DNA of 64,000 nt, from contig NW_026894287.1 of the NCBI RefSeq assembly GCF_032452875.1, positions 91,156 to 155,155 on the forward strand, given 5' to 3'. Each line of letters begins with the position of its first letter. Position 1 is the stretch's first letter. Of the stretch, positions 1-11,755 are shown one piece after another. The position numbers and the translations under genes were made by a program. The notes beneath the pieces were generated by a model, which had not been told where the DNA came from, made no database searches, and saw only the letters and a program-made list of their open reading frames with translations. This stretch comes from Bos javanicus. Lineage: Eukaryota > Chordata > Mammalia > Artiodactyla > Bovidae.

Positions 1-1503
1 CACGTAAATGATCATGCACTGTTCACGTGACTGATCATGTACTGATCACGTGACTGATCATGCACTGATCACGTAGCAACCATGTACTGGTCACGTGACT
101 GATCATGCACTGATCACGTAATTGATCATGCACTGATCACGTGGCTCATCATGCACTGATCACGTGGCTGATCACACATGTATCACGTGACTGATCATGC
201 ACTGATCACGTGGCTCTCATGCACTGATCACGTGGCTGTCATGCACTGATCACGTGGATATCATGCACTGATCACGTGGCTGATCACACACGTATCACAT
301 GACTGATCATGCACTGATCACGTGGCTATCATGCACTGATCACGTGGCTGATCATGCAATGATCACGTAGCTACCATGTACTGGTCACGTGACTGATCAT
401 GCACTGATCACGTAATTGATCATGCACTGATCACGTGGCTGATCATGCACTGATCACGTGGCTGATCATGCACTGATCACGTGACTGATCATGCACTGAT
501 CACGTGACTGATCATGCACTGATCACGTGGCTATCATGCACTGATCACGTGGCTGATCATGCACTGATCACGTGGATATCATGCACTGATCACGTGGCTG
601 ATCACACACGTATCACATGACTGATCATGCACTGATCACGTGGCTATCATGCACTGATCACGTGGCTATCATGCACTGATCACGTGGCTGATCATGCAAT
701 GATCACGTAGCTACCATGTACTGGTCACGTGACTGATCATGCACTGATCACGTAATTGATCATGCACTGATCATGTGGCTGATCATGCACTGATCACGTG
801 GCTGATCATACACTGATCACATAACTGATCATGCACTGATCACGTGGCTGATCATGCACTGATCACGTGGCTATCATGCACTGATCACTTGGCTGACATA
901 CACTGATCACGTGCCTGGTCATGCACTGATCACGTGGCTGATCATGCACTGATCACGTGACTGATCATGCACTGATCACGTGTCTGATCATGCACTGATC
1001 ACGTGGCTATCATGCACTGCTCACGTGGCTGATCATGCCATGATCACGCAGCTACCATGTACTGGTCACATGACTGATCATGCACTGATCACGTGACTGA
1101 TCATGCAGTGATCACGTGGCTATCATGAACTACTCACGTGGCTGATCATGCAATGATCATGTAGCTACCATGTACAGGTCACGTGAATGATCATACACCC
1201 ATCAGGTGACTGATCATGCACTGATCACGTGGCTATCATGCACTGATCACGAGACTGATCATGCACTGTTCACGTCTATATCATGCACTGATCACATGAC
1301 TGCCCGTGCACTGATCACGTGGATGATCATACACTAATCTTGTGACAGATCATGCACTGATCACGTGGCTGATCATGCACTGATACCGTGACTGAGCATG
1401 GACTGATCACATGACTATCATGTAGTGATCACGTGACTTAATGGCGCTGATCATGTGACTGATCATGCGCTGATCATGTTTGCTATCATACACTGATCAT
1501 GTG
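1..1503 (+). repeat. A-type spacer before module 1 (incomplete at window edge)
   Basis: The window opens inside an HOR, just after the CATGCAAAGATC landmark. The middle section has the CACACGTATCACATG to GCAATGATCACGTAGC tract twice, then the full left arm. The same doubled arrangement precedes module 6: 1-1503 matches 10,010-11,513 at a nearly constant offset of 10,009-10,010. Confidence 0.93.
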
Positions 1504-1745
1504 CCTCTGGAGGCAATAAACAAAGAGCTGAGTAGGCACGAATCAAACAGTCAGCAGGCAATAATCATGGAACTCAGGTGTGAGGAATCATGCTGCTCAG
1601 CTGGCAATAATCAAGCAGCTGAGCAGGCAGGAATTACGCAGCACAGCTGGCAATTGTCAAGCAGATGACAGGCAGGAATCGTGCAGCTCAGCTGGCAATT
1701 GTCAAGCAGATGAGCAGACAGTAATCACGCAGCTCAGCAGGCCCA
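1504..1745 (+). repeat. B-type module 1, long form (242 bp)
   Basis: Reference copy. In monomer register the units begin at 1493, 1516, 1539, 1561, 1584, 1607, 1630, 1653, 1675, 1698 and 1721, ending at 1743; all are 23 bp except those at 1539 and 1653, which are 22 bp. From 1561 they alternate between two kinds (GGAATCATGCTG... and ATAATCAAGCAG...), forming 45-46-bp dimers. They keep the A-type spacing and the xxxATCAxG...GCTxAGC...GCA skeleton; the last unit matches the A monomer at 15 of 23 positions by eye. Confidence 0.93.
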
Positions 1746-3452
1746 GATCACGTGACTGAGCATGCACTGTTCACGTGGCTGATCATACACTGATCACGTG
1801 ATGATCATGCACTGATCACTTGGATATCATGCACTGATCACGTGGCTGATCATACACTGTTCACGTGTCTGACCATGCACTGATCACGTGGCTGATCATA
1901 CACTGCTCACGTAACTGATCATGCACTGATCACGTGGCTATCATGCACTGATCACGTGGCTGAACATGCACTGTTCACGTGGCTGATCACACACCTGTCA
2001 CGTGACATATCATGCACTGATCACGTGGCACTCATGCACTGATCACGTGGCTGATCATACTCTGCTCACGTAACTCATGCACACATCACGTGGCTATCAT
2101 GCACTGCTCACGTGGCTCGTCATGGAATGATCACGTAGCAACCATATACTGGTCACGTGACTGATCATGCAAAGATCACGTAAATGATCATGCACTGTTC
2201 ACGTGACTGATCATGTACTGATCACGTGACTGATCATGCACTGATCACGTGGCTATCATGCTCTGCTCACGTGGCTGATCATGCAACGATCACGTAGCAA
2301 CCATGTACTGGTCACGTGACTGATCATGCACTGATCACGTAATTGATCCTGCACTGATCACGTGGCTCATCATGCACTGATCACGTGGCTGATCACACAT
2401 GTATCACGTGACTGATCATGCACTGATCACGTGGCTGATCATGCACTGATCACGTGGCTATCATGCACTGATCACGTGGCTGATCATGCACTGATCACGT
2501 GGCTATCATGCACTGATCACATGACTGATCATGCACTGATCACGTGACTGATCATGCACTGATCACGTGGCTGATCATGCACTGATCACGTGGCTGTCAT
2601 GCAATGATCACGTAGCTATCATGTACTGGTCACGTGACTGATCATGCACTGATCACGTAAATGATCATGCACTGATCACGTGACTGATCATGCACTGATC
2701 ACGTGACTGATCATGCACTGATCACGTGGCTATCATGCACTGATCACGTGGCTGATCATGCACTGATCACGTAGCTATCATGCACTGATCACGTGACTGA
2801 TCATGCACTGATCACGTAATTGATCATGCACTGATCACGTGGCTGATCATGCACTGATCACGTGGCTGATCACACTGATCACGTGACTGATCATGCACTG
2901 ATCACGTGGCTGATCATGCACTGATCACGTGTCTGATCATGCACTGATCACGTGGCTATCATGCACTGCTCACGTGGCTGATCATGCCATGATCACGCAG
3001 CTACCATGTACTGGTCACATGACTGATCATGCACTGATCACGTGACTGATCATGCAGTGATCACGTGGCTATCATGCACTACTCACGTGGCTGATCATGC
3101 AATGATCATGTAGCTACCATGTACAGGTCACGTGAATGATCATACACCCATCAGGTGACTGATCATGCACTGATCACGTGGCTATCATGCACTGATCACG
3201 AGACTGATCATGCACTGATCACGTCTATATCATGCACTGATCACATGACTGCCCATGCACTGATCACGTGGATGATCATACACTAATCTTGTGACAGATC
3301 ATGCACTGATCACGTGGCTGATCATGCACTGATACCGTGACTGAGCATGGACTGATCACATGACTATCATGTAGTGATCACGTGACTTAATGGCGCTGAT
3401 CATGTGACTGATCATGCGCTGATCATGTTTGCTATCATACACTGATCATGTG
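1746..3452 (+). repeat. A-type spacer, modules 1-2
   Basis: Complete right arm (alpha form, ATATACTGGTCACG), then the middle landmarks to CACACATGTATCACG, then near-canonical monomers from about 2410 to 2930 with a private GTAGCTATCATGTACTGG variant, then the left arm. Recurs at 13,857-15,566 with the same private variant. Confidence 0.93.
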
Positions 3453-3690
3453 CCTCTGGAGGCAATAAACAAAGAGCTGAGTAGGCACGAATCAGTCAGC
3501 AGGCAATAATCATGGAACTCAGGTGTGAGGAATCATGCTGCTCAGCTGGCAATAATCAAGCAGCTGAGCAGGCAGGAATTACGCAGCACAGCTGGCAATT
3601 GTCAAGCAGATGACAGGCAGGAATCGTGCAGCTCAGCTGGCAATTGTCAAGCAGATGAGCAGACAGTAATCACGCAGCTCAGCAGGCCCA
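3453..3690 (+). repeat. B-type module 2, long form with 4-bp deletion
   Basis: Lacks 4 bp in the third unit, reading CGAATCAGTCAGC instead of CGAATCAAACAGTCAGC. Only module 8 shares this deletion, so it marks the 12.1-kb duplication. Confidence 0.93.
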
Positions 3691-4648
3691 GATCACGTGA
3701 CTGAGCATGCACTGTTCACGTGGCTGATCATACACTGATCACGTGATGATCATGCACTGATCACTTGGATATCATGCACTGATCACGTGGCTGATCATAC
3801 ACTGTTCACGTGTCTGACCATGCACTGATCACGTGGCTGATCATACACTGCTCACGTAACTGATCATGCACTGATCACGTGGCTATCATGCACTGATCAC
3901 GTGGCTGAACATGCACTGTTCACGTGGCTGATCACACACCTGTCACGTGACATATCATGCACTGATCACGTGGCACTCATGCACTGATCACGTGGCTGAT
4001 CATACTCTGCTCACGTAACTCATGCACACATCACGTGGCTATCATGCACTGCTCACGTGGCTCGTCATGGAATGATCACGTAGCAACCATATACTGGTCA
4101 CGTGACTGATCATGCACAGATCACGTAAATGATCATGCACTGTTCACGTGACTGATCATGTACTGATCACGTGACTGATCATGCACTGATCACGTGGCTA
4201 TCATGCTCTGCTCACGTGGCTGATCATGCACGATCACGTAATTGATCATGCACTGATCACGTGGCTGATCATGCACTGATCACGTGGCTGATCACACTGA
4301 TCACGTGACTGATCATGCACTGATCACGTGGCTGATCATGCACTGATCACGTGGCTGATCATGCACTGATCACGTGGCTATCATGCACTGATCACGTGAC
4401 TGATCATGCACTGATCACGTCTATATCATGCACTGATCACATGACTGATCATGCACTGATCACGTGGATGATCATGCACTGATCACGTGACTGATCATGC
4501 ACTGATCACGTGGCTGATCATGCACTGATACCGTGACTGATCATGGACTGATCACATGACTATCATGTACTGATCACGTGACTTAATGGCACTGATCATG
4601 TGACTGATCATGCACTGATCATGTTTGCTATCATACACTGATCATGTG
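3691..4648 (+). repeat. Short A-type spacer, modules 2-3 (958 bp)
   Basis: The right arm is complete to CATGCTCTGCTC. The sequence then passes through canonical monomers straight to CGTCTATATC near 4425, so most of the middle and the left-arm landmarks from CATGCCATGATC to GATCACGAGACTG are missing. Its counterpart between modules 8 and 9 is also 958 bp. Confidence 0.92.
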
Positions 4649-4845
4649 CCTCTGGAGGCAATAAACAAAGATCTGAGTAGGCACGAATCAAACAGTCAGC
4701 AGGCCATAATCATGGAACTCAGGTGTGAGGAATCATGCTGCTCAGCTGGCAATAATCAAGCAGCTGATCAGGCAGGAATCGTGCAGCTCAGCTGGCAATT
4801 GTCAAGCAGATGAGCAGACAGTAATCACGCAGCTCAGCAGGCACT
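4649..4845 (+). repeat. B-type module 3, short form (197 bp)
   Basis: One 45-bp dimer is missing: the 23-bp AGCAG...GGCA unit is followed directly by the GAATCGTGCAGCTCAG unit. Right edge reads CAGCAGGCACTGATC instead of the usual CAGCAGGCCCAGATC. Confidence 0.93.
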
Positions 4846-6370
4846 GATCACGTGACTGAGCATGCACTGATCACGTGGCTGATCATACACTGATCACGTG
4901 ACTGATCATGCACTGATCACGTGGCATCATGCACTGATCACGTGGCTGATCATACACTGATCACGTGACTCATGCACTGATCACGTGGCTATCATGCACT
5001 GCTCACGTGACTGATCATGCACTGATCACGTGGCAATCATATACTGATCACGTGACTGATCATGCACTGATCACGTGACTGATCATGCACTGATCACGTG
5101 GCTGATCATGCACTGATCACGTGACTGATCATGCACTGATCACGTGGCTATCATGCACTGATCACGTGGCTGATCATGCACTGATCACGTAGCAACCATG
5201 CACTGATCACGTGACTGATCATGCACTGATCACGTAATTGATCATGCACTGATCACGTGGCTGATCATGCACTGATCACGTGGCTGATCACACTGATCAC
5301 GTGACTGATCATGCACTGATCACGTGGCTATCATGCACTGATCACGTGGCTGATCATGCACTGATCACGTGGCTATCATGCACTGATCACGTGGCTGATC
5401 ATGCACTGATCACGTGGCTATCATGCACTGATCACGTGACTGATCATGCACTGATCACGTAATTGATCATGCACTGATCACGTGGCTGATCATGCACTGA
5501 TCACGTGGCTGATCATGCACTGATCACGTGACTGATCATGCACTGATCACGTGACTGATCATGCACTGATCACGTGGCTATCATGCACTGATCACGTGGC
5601 TGATCATGCACTGATCACGTGACTGATCATGCACTGATCACGTGGCTGATCATGCACTGATCACGTGACTGATCATGCACTGATCACGTGGCTGATCATG
5701 CACTGATCACGTGACTGATCATGCACTGATCACGTGACTGATCATGCACTGATCACGTGGCTATCATGCACTGATCACGTGGCTGATCATGCACTGATCA
5801 CGTGGCTATCATGCACTGATCACGTGACTGATCATGCACTGATCACGTGACTGATCATGCACTGATCACGTGGCTATCATGCACTGCTCACGTGGCTGAT
5901 CATGCAATGATCACGCAGCTACCATGTACTGGTCACGTGACTGATCATGCACTGATCACGTGACTGATCATGCAGTGATCACGTGGCTATCATGCACTAC
6001 TCACGTGGCTGATCATGCAATGATCATGTAGCTACCATGTACAGGTCACGTGAATGATCATACACCCATCAGGTGACTGATCATGCACTGATCACGTGGC
6101 TATCATGCACTGATCACGAGACTGATCATGCACTGATCACGTCTATATCATGCACTGATCACATGACTGCCCATGCACTGATCACGTGGATGATCATACA
6201 CTAATCATGTGACAGATCATGCACTGATCACGTGGCTGATCATGCACTGATACCGTGACTGAGCATGGACTGATCACATGACTATCATGTAGTGATCACG
6301 TGACTTAATGGCGCTGATCATGTGACTGATCATGCGCTGATCATGTTTGCTATCATACACTGATCATGTG
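4846..6370 (+). repeat. A-type spacer, modules 3-4, with canonical island
   Basis: Most right-arm landmarks are absent. A 1-bp-deleted GTGGCATCATGC at 4921 recurs at 17,035 (offset 12,114). Positions 5040-5900 are almost pure canonical monomers alternating GTGACTG, GTGGCTG and GTGGCTATC. The left arm carries CATGCAATGATCACGCAGC and GCACTACTCACG variants, shared with the spacers before modules 10 and 22. Confidence 0.92.
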
Positions 6371-6567
6371 CCTCTGGAGGCAATAAACAAAGAGCTGAGT
6401 AGGCACGAATCAAACAGTCAGCAGGCAATAATCATGGAACTCAGGTGTGAGGAATCATGCTGCTCAGCTGGCAATAATCAAGCAGCTGAGCAGGCAGGAA
6501 TCGTGCAGCACAGCTGGCAATTGTCAAGCAGATGAGCAGACAGTAATCACGCAGCTCAGCAGGCCCA
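6371..6567 (+). repeat. B-type module 4, short form, mosaic dimer
   Basis: The remaining dimer reads GAATCGTGCAGCACAGC, joining the left part of the last-dimer type (GAATCGTG) to the right part of the preceding type (GCACAGC). Module 10 has the same mosaic. Confidence 0.92.
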
Positions 6568-9336
6568 GATCACATGACTGAGCATGCACTGTTCACGTGG
6601 CTGAACATACACTGATCACGTGTCTGACCATGCACTGATCACGTGGCTGATCATACACTGCTCACGTAACTGATCATGCACTGATCACGTGGCTATCATG
6701 CACTGATCACGTGGCTGAACATGCACTGTTCATGTGGCTGATCACACACCTGTCACGTGACATATCATGCACTGATCACGTGGCACTCATGCACTGATCA
6801 CGTGGCTGATCATACTCTGCTCACGTAACTCATGCACACATCACGTGGCTATCATGCACTGCTCACGTGGCTTGTCATGGAATGATCACGTAGCAACCAT
6901 ATACTGGTCACGTGACTGATCATGCAAAGATCACGTAAATGATCATGCACTCTTCACGTGACTGATCATGTACTGATCACGTGACTGATCATGCACTGAT
7001 CACGTGGCTATCATGCTCTGCTCACGTGGCTGATCATGCAACGATCACGTAGCAACCATGTACTGGTCACGTGACTGATCATGCACTGATCACGTAATTG
7101 ATCCTGCACTGATCACGTGGCTCATCATGCACTGATCACGTGGCTGATCACACATGTATCACGTGACTGATCATGCACTGATCACGTGGCTCTCATGCAC
7201 TGATCACGTGGCTGTCATGCACTGATCACGTGGATATCATGCACTGATCACGTGGCTGATCACACACGTATCACGTGACTGATCATGCACTGATCACGTG
7301 GCTGATCATGCACTGATCACGTGGCTGATCATGCACTGATCACGTGACTGATCATGCACTGATCACGTGACTGATCATGCACTGATCACGTGGCTATCAT
7401 GCACTGATCACGTGACTGATCATGCACTGATCACGTGGCTATCATGCACTGATCACGTGACTGATCATGCACTGATCACGTGGCTGATCATGCACTGATC
7501 ACGTGACTGATCATGCACTGATCACGTGGCTATCATGCACTGATCACGTGGCTGATCATGCACTGATCACGTGGCTGATCATGCACTGATCACGTGACTA
7601 TCATGCACTGATCACGTGACTGATCATGCACTGATCACGTGGCTGATCATGTCTGATCACGTGACTCATGCACTGATCACGTGGCTATCATGCACTGATC
7701 ACGTGGCTGATCATGCACTGATCACGTAGCTATCATGTACTGATCACGTGACTGATCATGCACTGATCACGTGACTGATCATGCACTGATCACGTGACTG
7801 ATCATGCACTGATCACGTGACTGATCATGCACTGATCACGTGGCTATCATGCACTGATCACGTGGCTGATCATGCACTGATCACGTAGCAACCATGCACT
7901 GATCACGTGACTGATCATGCACTGATCACGTAACTGATCATGCACTGATCACGTGGCTGATCATGCACTGATCACGTGGCTGATCACACTGATCACGTGA
8001 CTGATCATGCACTGATCACGTGGCTATCATGCACTGATCACGTGGCTGTCATGCACTGATCACGTGGCTATCATGCACTGATCACGTGGCTGATCATGCA
8101 CTGATCACGTGACTGATCATGCACTGATCACGTGGCTGATCATGCACTGATCACGTGGCTGATCATGCACTGATCACGTGGCTATCATGCACTGATCACG
8201 TGGCTGATCATGCACTGATCACGTAGCTATCATGCACTGATCACGTGACTGATCATGCACTGATCACGTAATTGATCATGCACTGATCACGTGGCTGATC
8301 ATGCACTGATCACGTGGCTGATCATGCACTGATCACGTGACTGATCATGCACTGATCACGTGACTGATCATGCACTGATCACGTGGCTATCATGCACTGA
8401 TCACGTGGCTGATCATGCACTGATCACGTGGCTATCATGCACTGATCACGTGACTGATCATGCACTGATCACGTGGCTATCATGCACTGATCACGTGGCT
8501 GATCATGCACTGATCACGTGACTGATCATGCACTGATCACGTGGCTATCATGCACTGATCACGTGGCTATCATGCACTGATCACGTGGCTGATCATGCAC
8601 TGATCACGTGGCTATCATGCACTGATCACGTGACTGATCATGCACTGATCACGTAACTGATCATGCACTGATCACGTGGCTGATCATGCACTGATCACGT
8701 GGCTATCATGCACTGATCACGTGGCTGATCATACACTGATCACGTGCCTGATCATGCACTGATCACGTGGCTGATCATGCACTGATCACGTGGCTGATCA
8801 TGCACTGATCACGTGTCTGATCATGCACTGATCACGTGGCTATCATGCACTGCTCACGTGGCTGATCATGCCATGATCACGCAGCTACCATGTACTGGTC
8901 ACATGACTGATCATGCACTGATCACGTGACTGATCATGCAGTGATCACGTGGCTATCATGCACTACTCACGTGGCTGATCATGCAATGATCATGTAGCTA
9001 CCATGTACAGGTCACGTGAATGATCATACACCCATCAGGTGACTGATCATGCACTGATCACGTGGCTATCATGCACTGATCACGAGACTGATCATGCACT
9101 GATCACGTCTATATCATGCACTGATCACATGACTGCCCATGCACTGATCACGTGGATGATCATACACTAATCTTGTGACAGATCATGCACTGATCACGTG
9201 GCTGATCATGCACTGATACCGTGACTGAGCATGGACTGATCACATGACTATCATGTAGTGATCACGTGACTTAATGGCGCTGATCATGTGACTGATCATG
9301 CGCTGATCATGTTTGCTATCATACACTGATCATGTG
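6568..9336 (+). repeat. Long A-type spacer, modules 4-5, with the largest canonical island
   Basis: The right arm lacks CACTTGGATATC. After CACACACGTATCACG an island of near-identical monomers runs from about 7270 to 8870, roughly 70 units with very few landmark variants. A normal left arm follows. The island explains the 2.97-kb module spacing. Confidence 0.92.
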
Positions 9337-9578
9337 CCTCTGGAGGCAATAAACAAAGAGCTGAGTAGGCACGAATCAAACAGTCAGCAGGCAATAATCA
9401 TGGAACTCAGGTGTGAGGAATCATGCTGCTCAGCTGGCAATAATCAAGCAGCTGAGCAGGCAGGAATTACGCAGCACAGCTGGCAATTGTCAAGCAGATG
9501 ACAGGCAGGAATCGTGCAGCTCAGCTGGCAATTGTCAAGCAGATGAGCAGACAGTAATCACGCAGCTCAGCAGGCCCA
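9337..9578 (+). repeat. B-type module 5, long form
   Basis: Same as the reference copy over the part I compared. Its positional counterpart in the next 12-kb block is module 11, which is short, so the dimer number changed after or during that duplication. Confidence 0.93.
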
Positions 9579-11513
9579 GATCACGTGACTGAGCATGCAC
9601 TGTTCACGTGGCTGATCATACACTGATCACGTGATGATCATGCACTGATCACTTGGATATCATGCACTGATCACGTGGCTGATCATACACTGTTCACGTG
9701 TCTGACCATGCACTGATCACGTGGCTGATCATACACTGCTCACGTAACTGATCATGCACTGATCACGTGGCTATCATGCACTGATCACGTGGCTGAACAT
9801 GCACTGTTCACGTGGCTGATCACACACCTGTCACGTGACATATCATGCACTGATCACGTGGCACTCATGCACTGATCACGTGGCTGATCATACTCTGCTC
9901 ACGTAACTCATGCACACATCACGTGGCTATCATGCACTGCTCACGTGGCTCGTCATGGAATGATCACGTGGCAACCATATACTGGTCACGTGACTGATCA
10001 TGCAAAGATCACGTAAATGATCATGCACTGTTCACGTGACTGATCATGTACTGATCACGTGACTGATCATGCACTGATCACGTGGCAACCATGTACTGGT
10101 CACGTGACTGATCATGCACTGATCACGTAATTGATCATGCACTGATCACGTGGCTCATCATGCACTGATCACGTGGCTGATCACACATGATCACGTGACT
10201 GATCATGCACTGATCACGTGGCTCTCATGCACTGATCACGTGGCTGTCATGCACTGATCACGTGGATATCATGCACTGATCACGTGGCTGATCACACACG
10301 TATCACGTGACTGATCATGCACTGATCACGTGGCTATCATGCACTGATCACGTGGCTGATCATGCACTGATCACGTAGCTACCATGTACTGGTCACGTGA
10401 CTGATCATGCACTGATCACGTAACTGATCATGCACTGATCACGTGGCTGATCATGCACTGATCACGTGGCTGATCATGCACTGATCACGTGACTGATCAT
10501 GCACTGATCACGTGACTGATCATGCACTGATCACGTGGCTATCATGCACTGATCACGTGGCTGATCATGCACTGATCACGTGGCTATCATGCACTGATCA
10601 CGTGGCTGATCACACACGTATCACATGACTGATCATGCACTGATCACGTGGCTGATCATGCACTGATCACGTGGCTATCATGCACTGATCACGTGGCTGA
10701 TCATGCACTGATCACGTAGCTACCATGTACTGGTCACGTGACTGATCATGCACTGATCACGTAATTGATCATGCACTGATCATGTGGCTGATCATGCACT
10801 GATCACGTGGCTGATCATACACTGATCACATAACTGATCATGCACTGATCACGTGGCTGATCATGCACTGATCACGTGGCTATCATGCACTGATCACTTG
10901 GCTGGACATACACTGATCACGTGCCTGGTCATGCACTGATCACGTGGCTGATCATGCACTGATCACGTGACTGATCATGCACTGATCACGTGTCTGATCA
11001 TGCACTGATCACGTGGCTATCATGCACTGCTCACGTGGCTGATCATGCCATGATCACGCAGCTACCATGTACTGGTCACATGACTGATCATGCACTGATC
11101 ACGTGACTGATCATGCAGTGATCACGTGGCTATCATGAACTACTCACGTGGCTGATCATGCAATGATCATGTAGCTACCATGTACAGGTCACGTGAATGA
11201 TCATACACCCATCAGGTGACTGATCATGCACTGATCACGTGGCTATCATGCACTGATCACGAGACTGATCATGCACTGTTCACGTCTATATCATGCACTG
11301 ATCACATGACTGCCCGTGCACTGATCACGTGGATGATCATACACTAATCTTGTGACAGATCATGCACTGATCACGTGGCTGATCATGCACTGATACCGTG
11401 ACTGAGCATGGACTGATCACATGACTATCATGTAGTGATCACGTGACTTAATGGCGCTGATCATGTGACTGATCATGCGCTGATCATGTTTGCTATCATA
11501 CACTGATCATGTG
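9579..11513 (+). repeat. A-type spacer, modules 5-6
   Basis: Complete right arm, middle and left arm. From 10,010 it matches the first 1.5 kb of the window. It uses GTGGCAACCATG where other copies have GTAGCAACCATG. Confidence 0.93.
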
Positions 11514-11755
11514 CCTCTGGAGGCAATAAACAAAGAGCTGAGTAGGCACGAATCAAACAGTCAGCAGGCAATAATCATGGAACTCAGGTGTGAGGAATCA
11601 TGCTGCTCAGCTGGCAATAATCAAGCAGCTGAGCAGGCAGGAATTACGCAGCACAGCTGGCAATTGTCAAGCAGATGACAGGCAGGAATCGTGCAGCTCA
11701 GCTGGCAATTGTCAAGCAGATGAGCAGACAGTAATCACGCAGCTCAGCAGGCCCA
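11514..11755 (+). repeat. B-type module 6, long form
   Basis: Same form as the reference copy. Its left flank matches that of module 1 (offset 10,010). The extra 2,101 bp from module 6 to module 7 turns this offset into the 12,111 seen between modules 1 and 7. Confidence 0.93.

Noticed and set aside
1..1480. CRISPR-like array of ~23-bp repeats
   Set aside because: There are no unique spacers between repeats; the units are directly contiguous, and 64 kb of 23-bp units has no cas genes or leader.
1480..1668. A 62-codon open frame across each B module, repeated in most of the 33 copies with nearly the same product
   Set aside because: It starts with TTG, not ATG; the first in-frame ATG (at 1567) leaves only 33 codons. 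Sequence sameness is explained by array homogenisation. Modules 2, 8, 13, 16, 18, 30 and 33 break or shift it with 1-, 2- and 4-bp deletions or stops. There is no ribosome-binding context, domain or codon-type substitution pattern.
1504..1745. Module as an inserted transposon or SINE with a target-site duplication (GATCATGTG before, GATCACGTG after)
   Set aside because: The flanking similarity is just the satellite unit itself. The module has no terminal inverted repeats, poly(A) tail or RNA polymerase III boxes, and its own 23-bp phase ties it to the satellite.
5280..5462. 60-codon open frame with a repeating HALITWL-type product
   Set aside because: It is a read-through of canonical monomers. 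Three 23-bp units equal 69 bp, so a frame without stops repeats by arithmetic. It starts at GTG and has no counterpart at equivalent HOR positions.
7270..8870. Iterons of a plasmid or bacterial replication origin (22-23-bp direct repeats)
   Set aside because: Iteron clusters hold a handful of repeats beside a rep gene. Here thousands of repeats fill the window with no coding sequence and a multi-level HOR, a eukaryotic satellite pattern.
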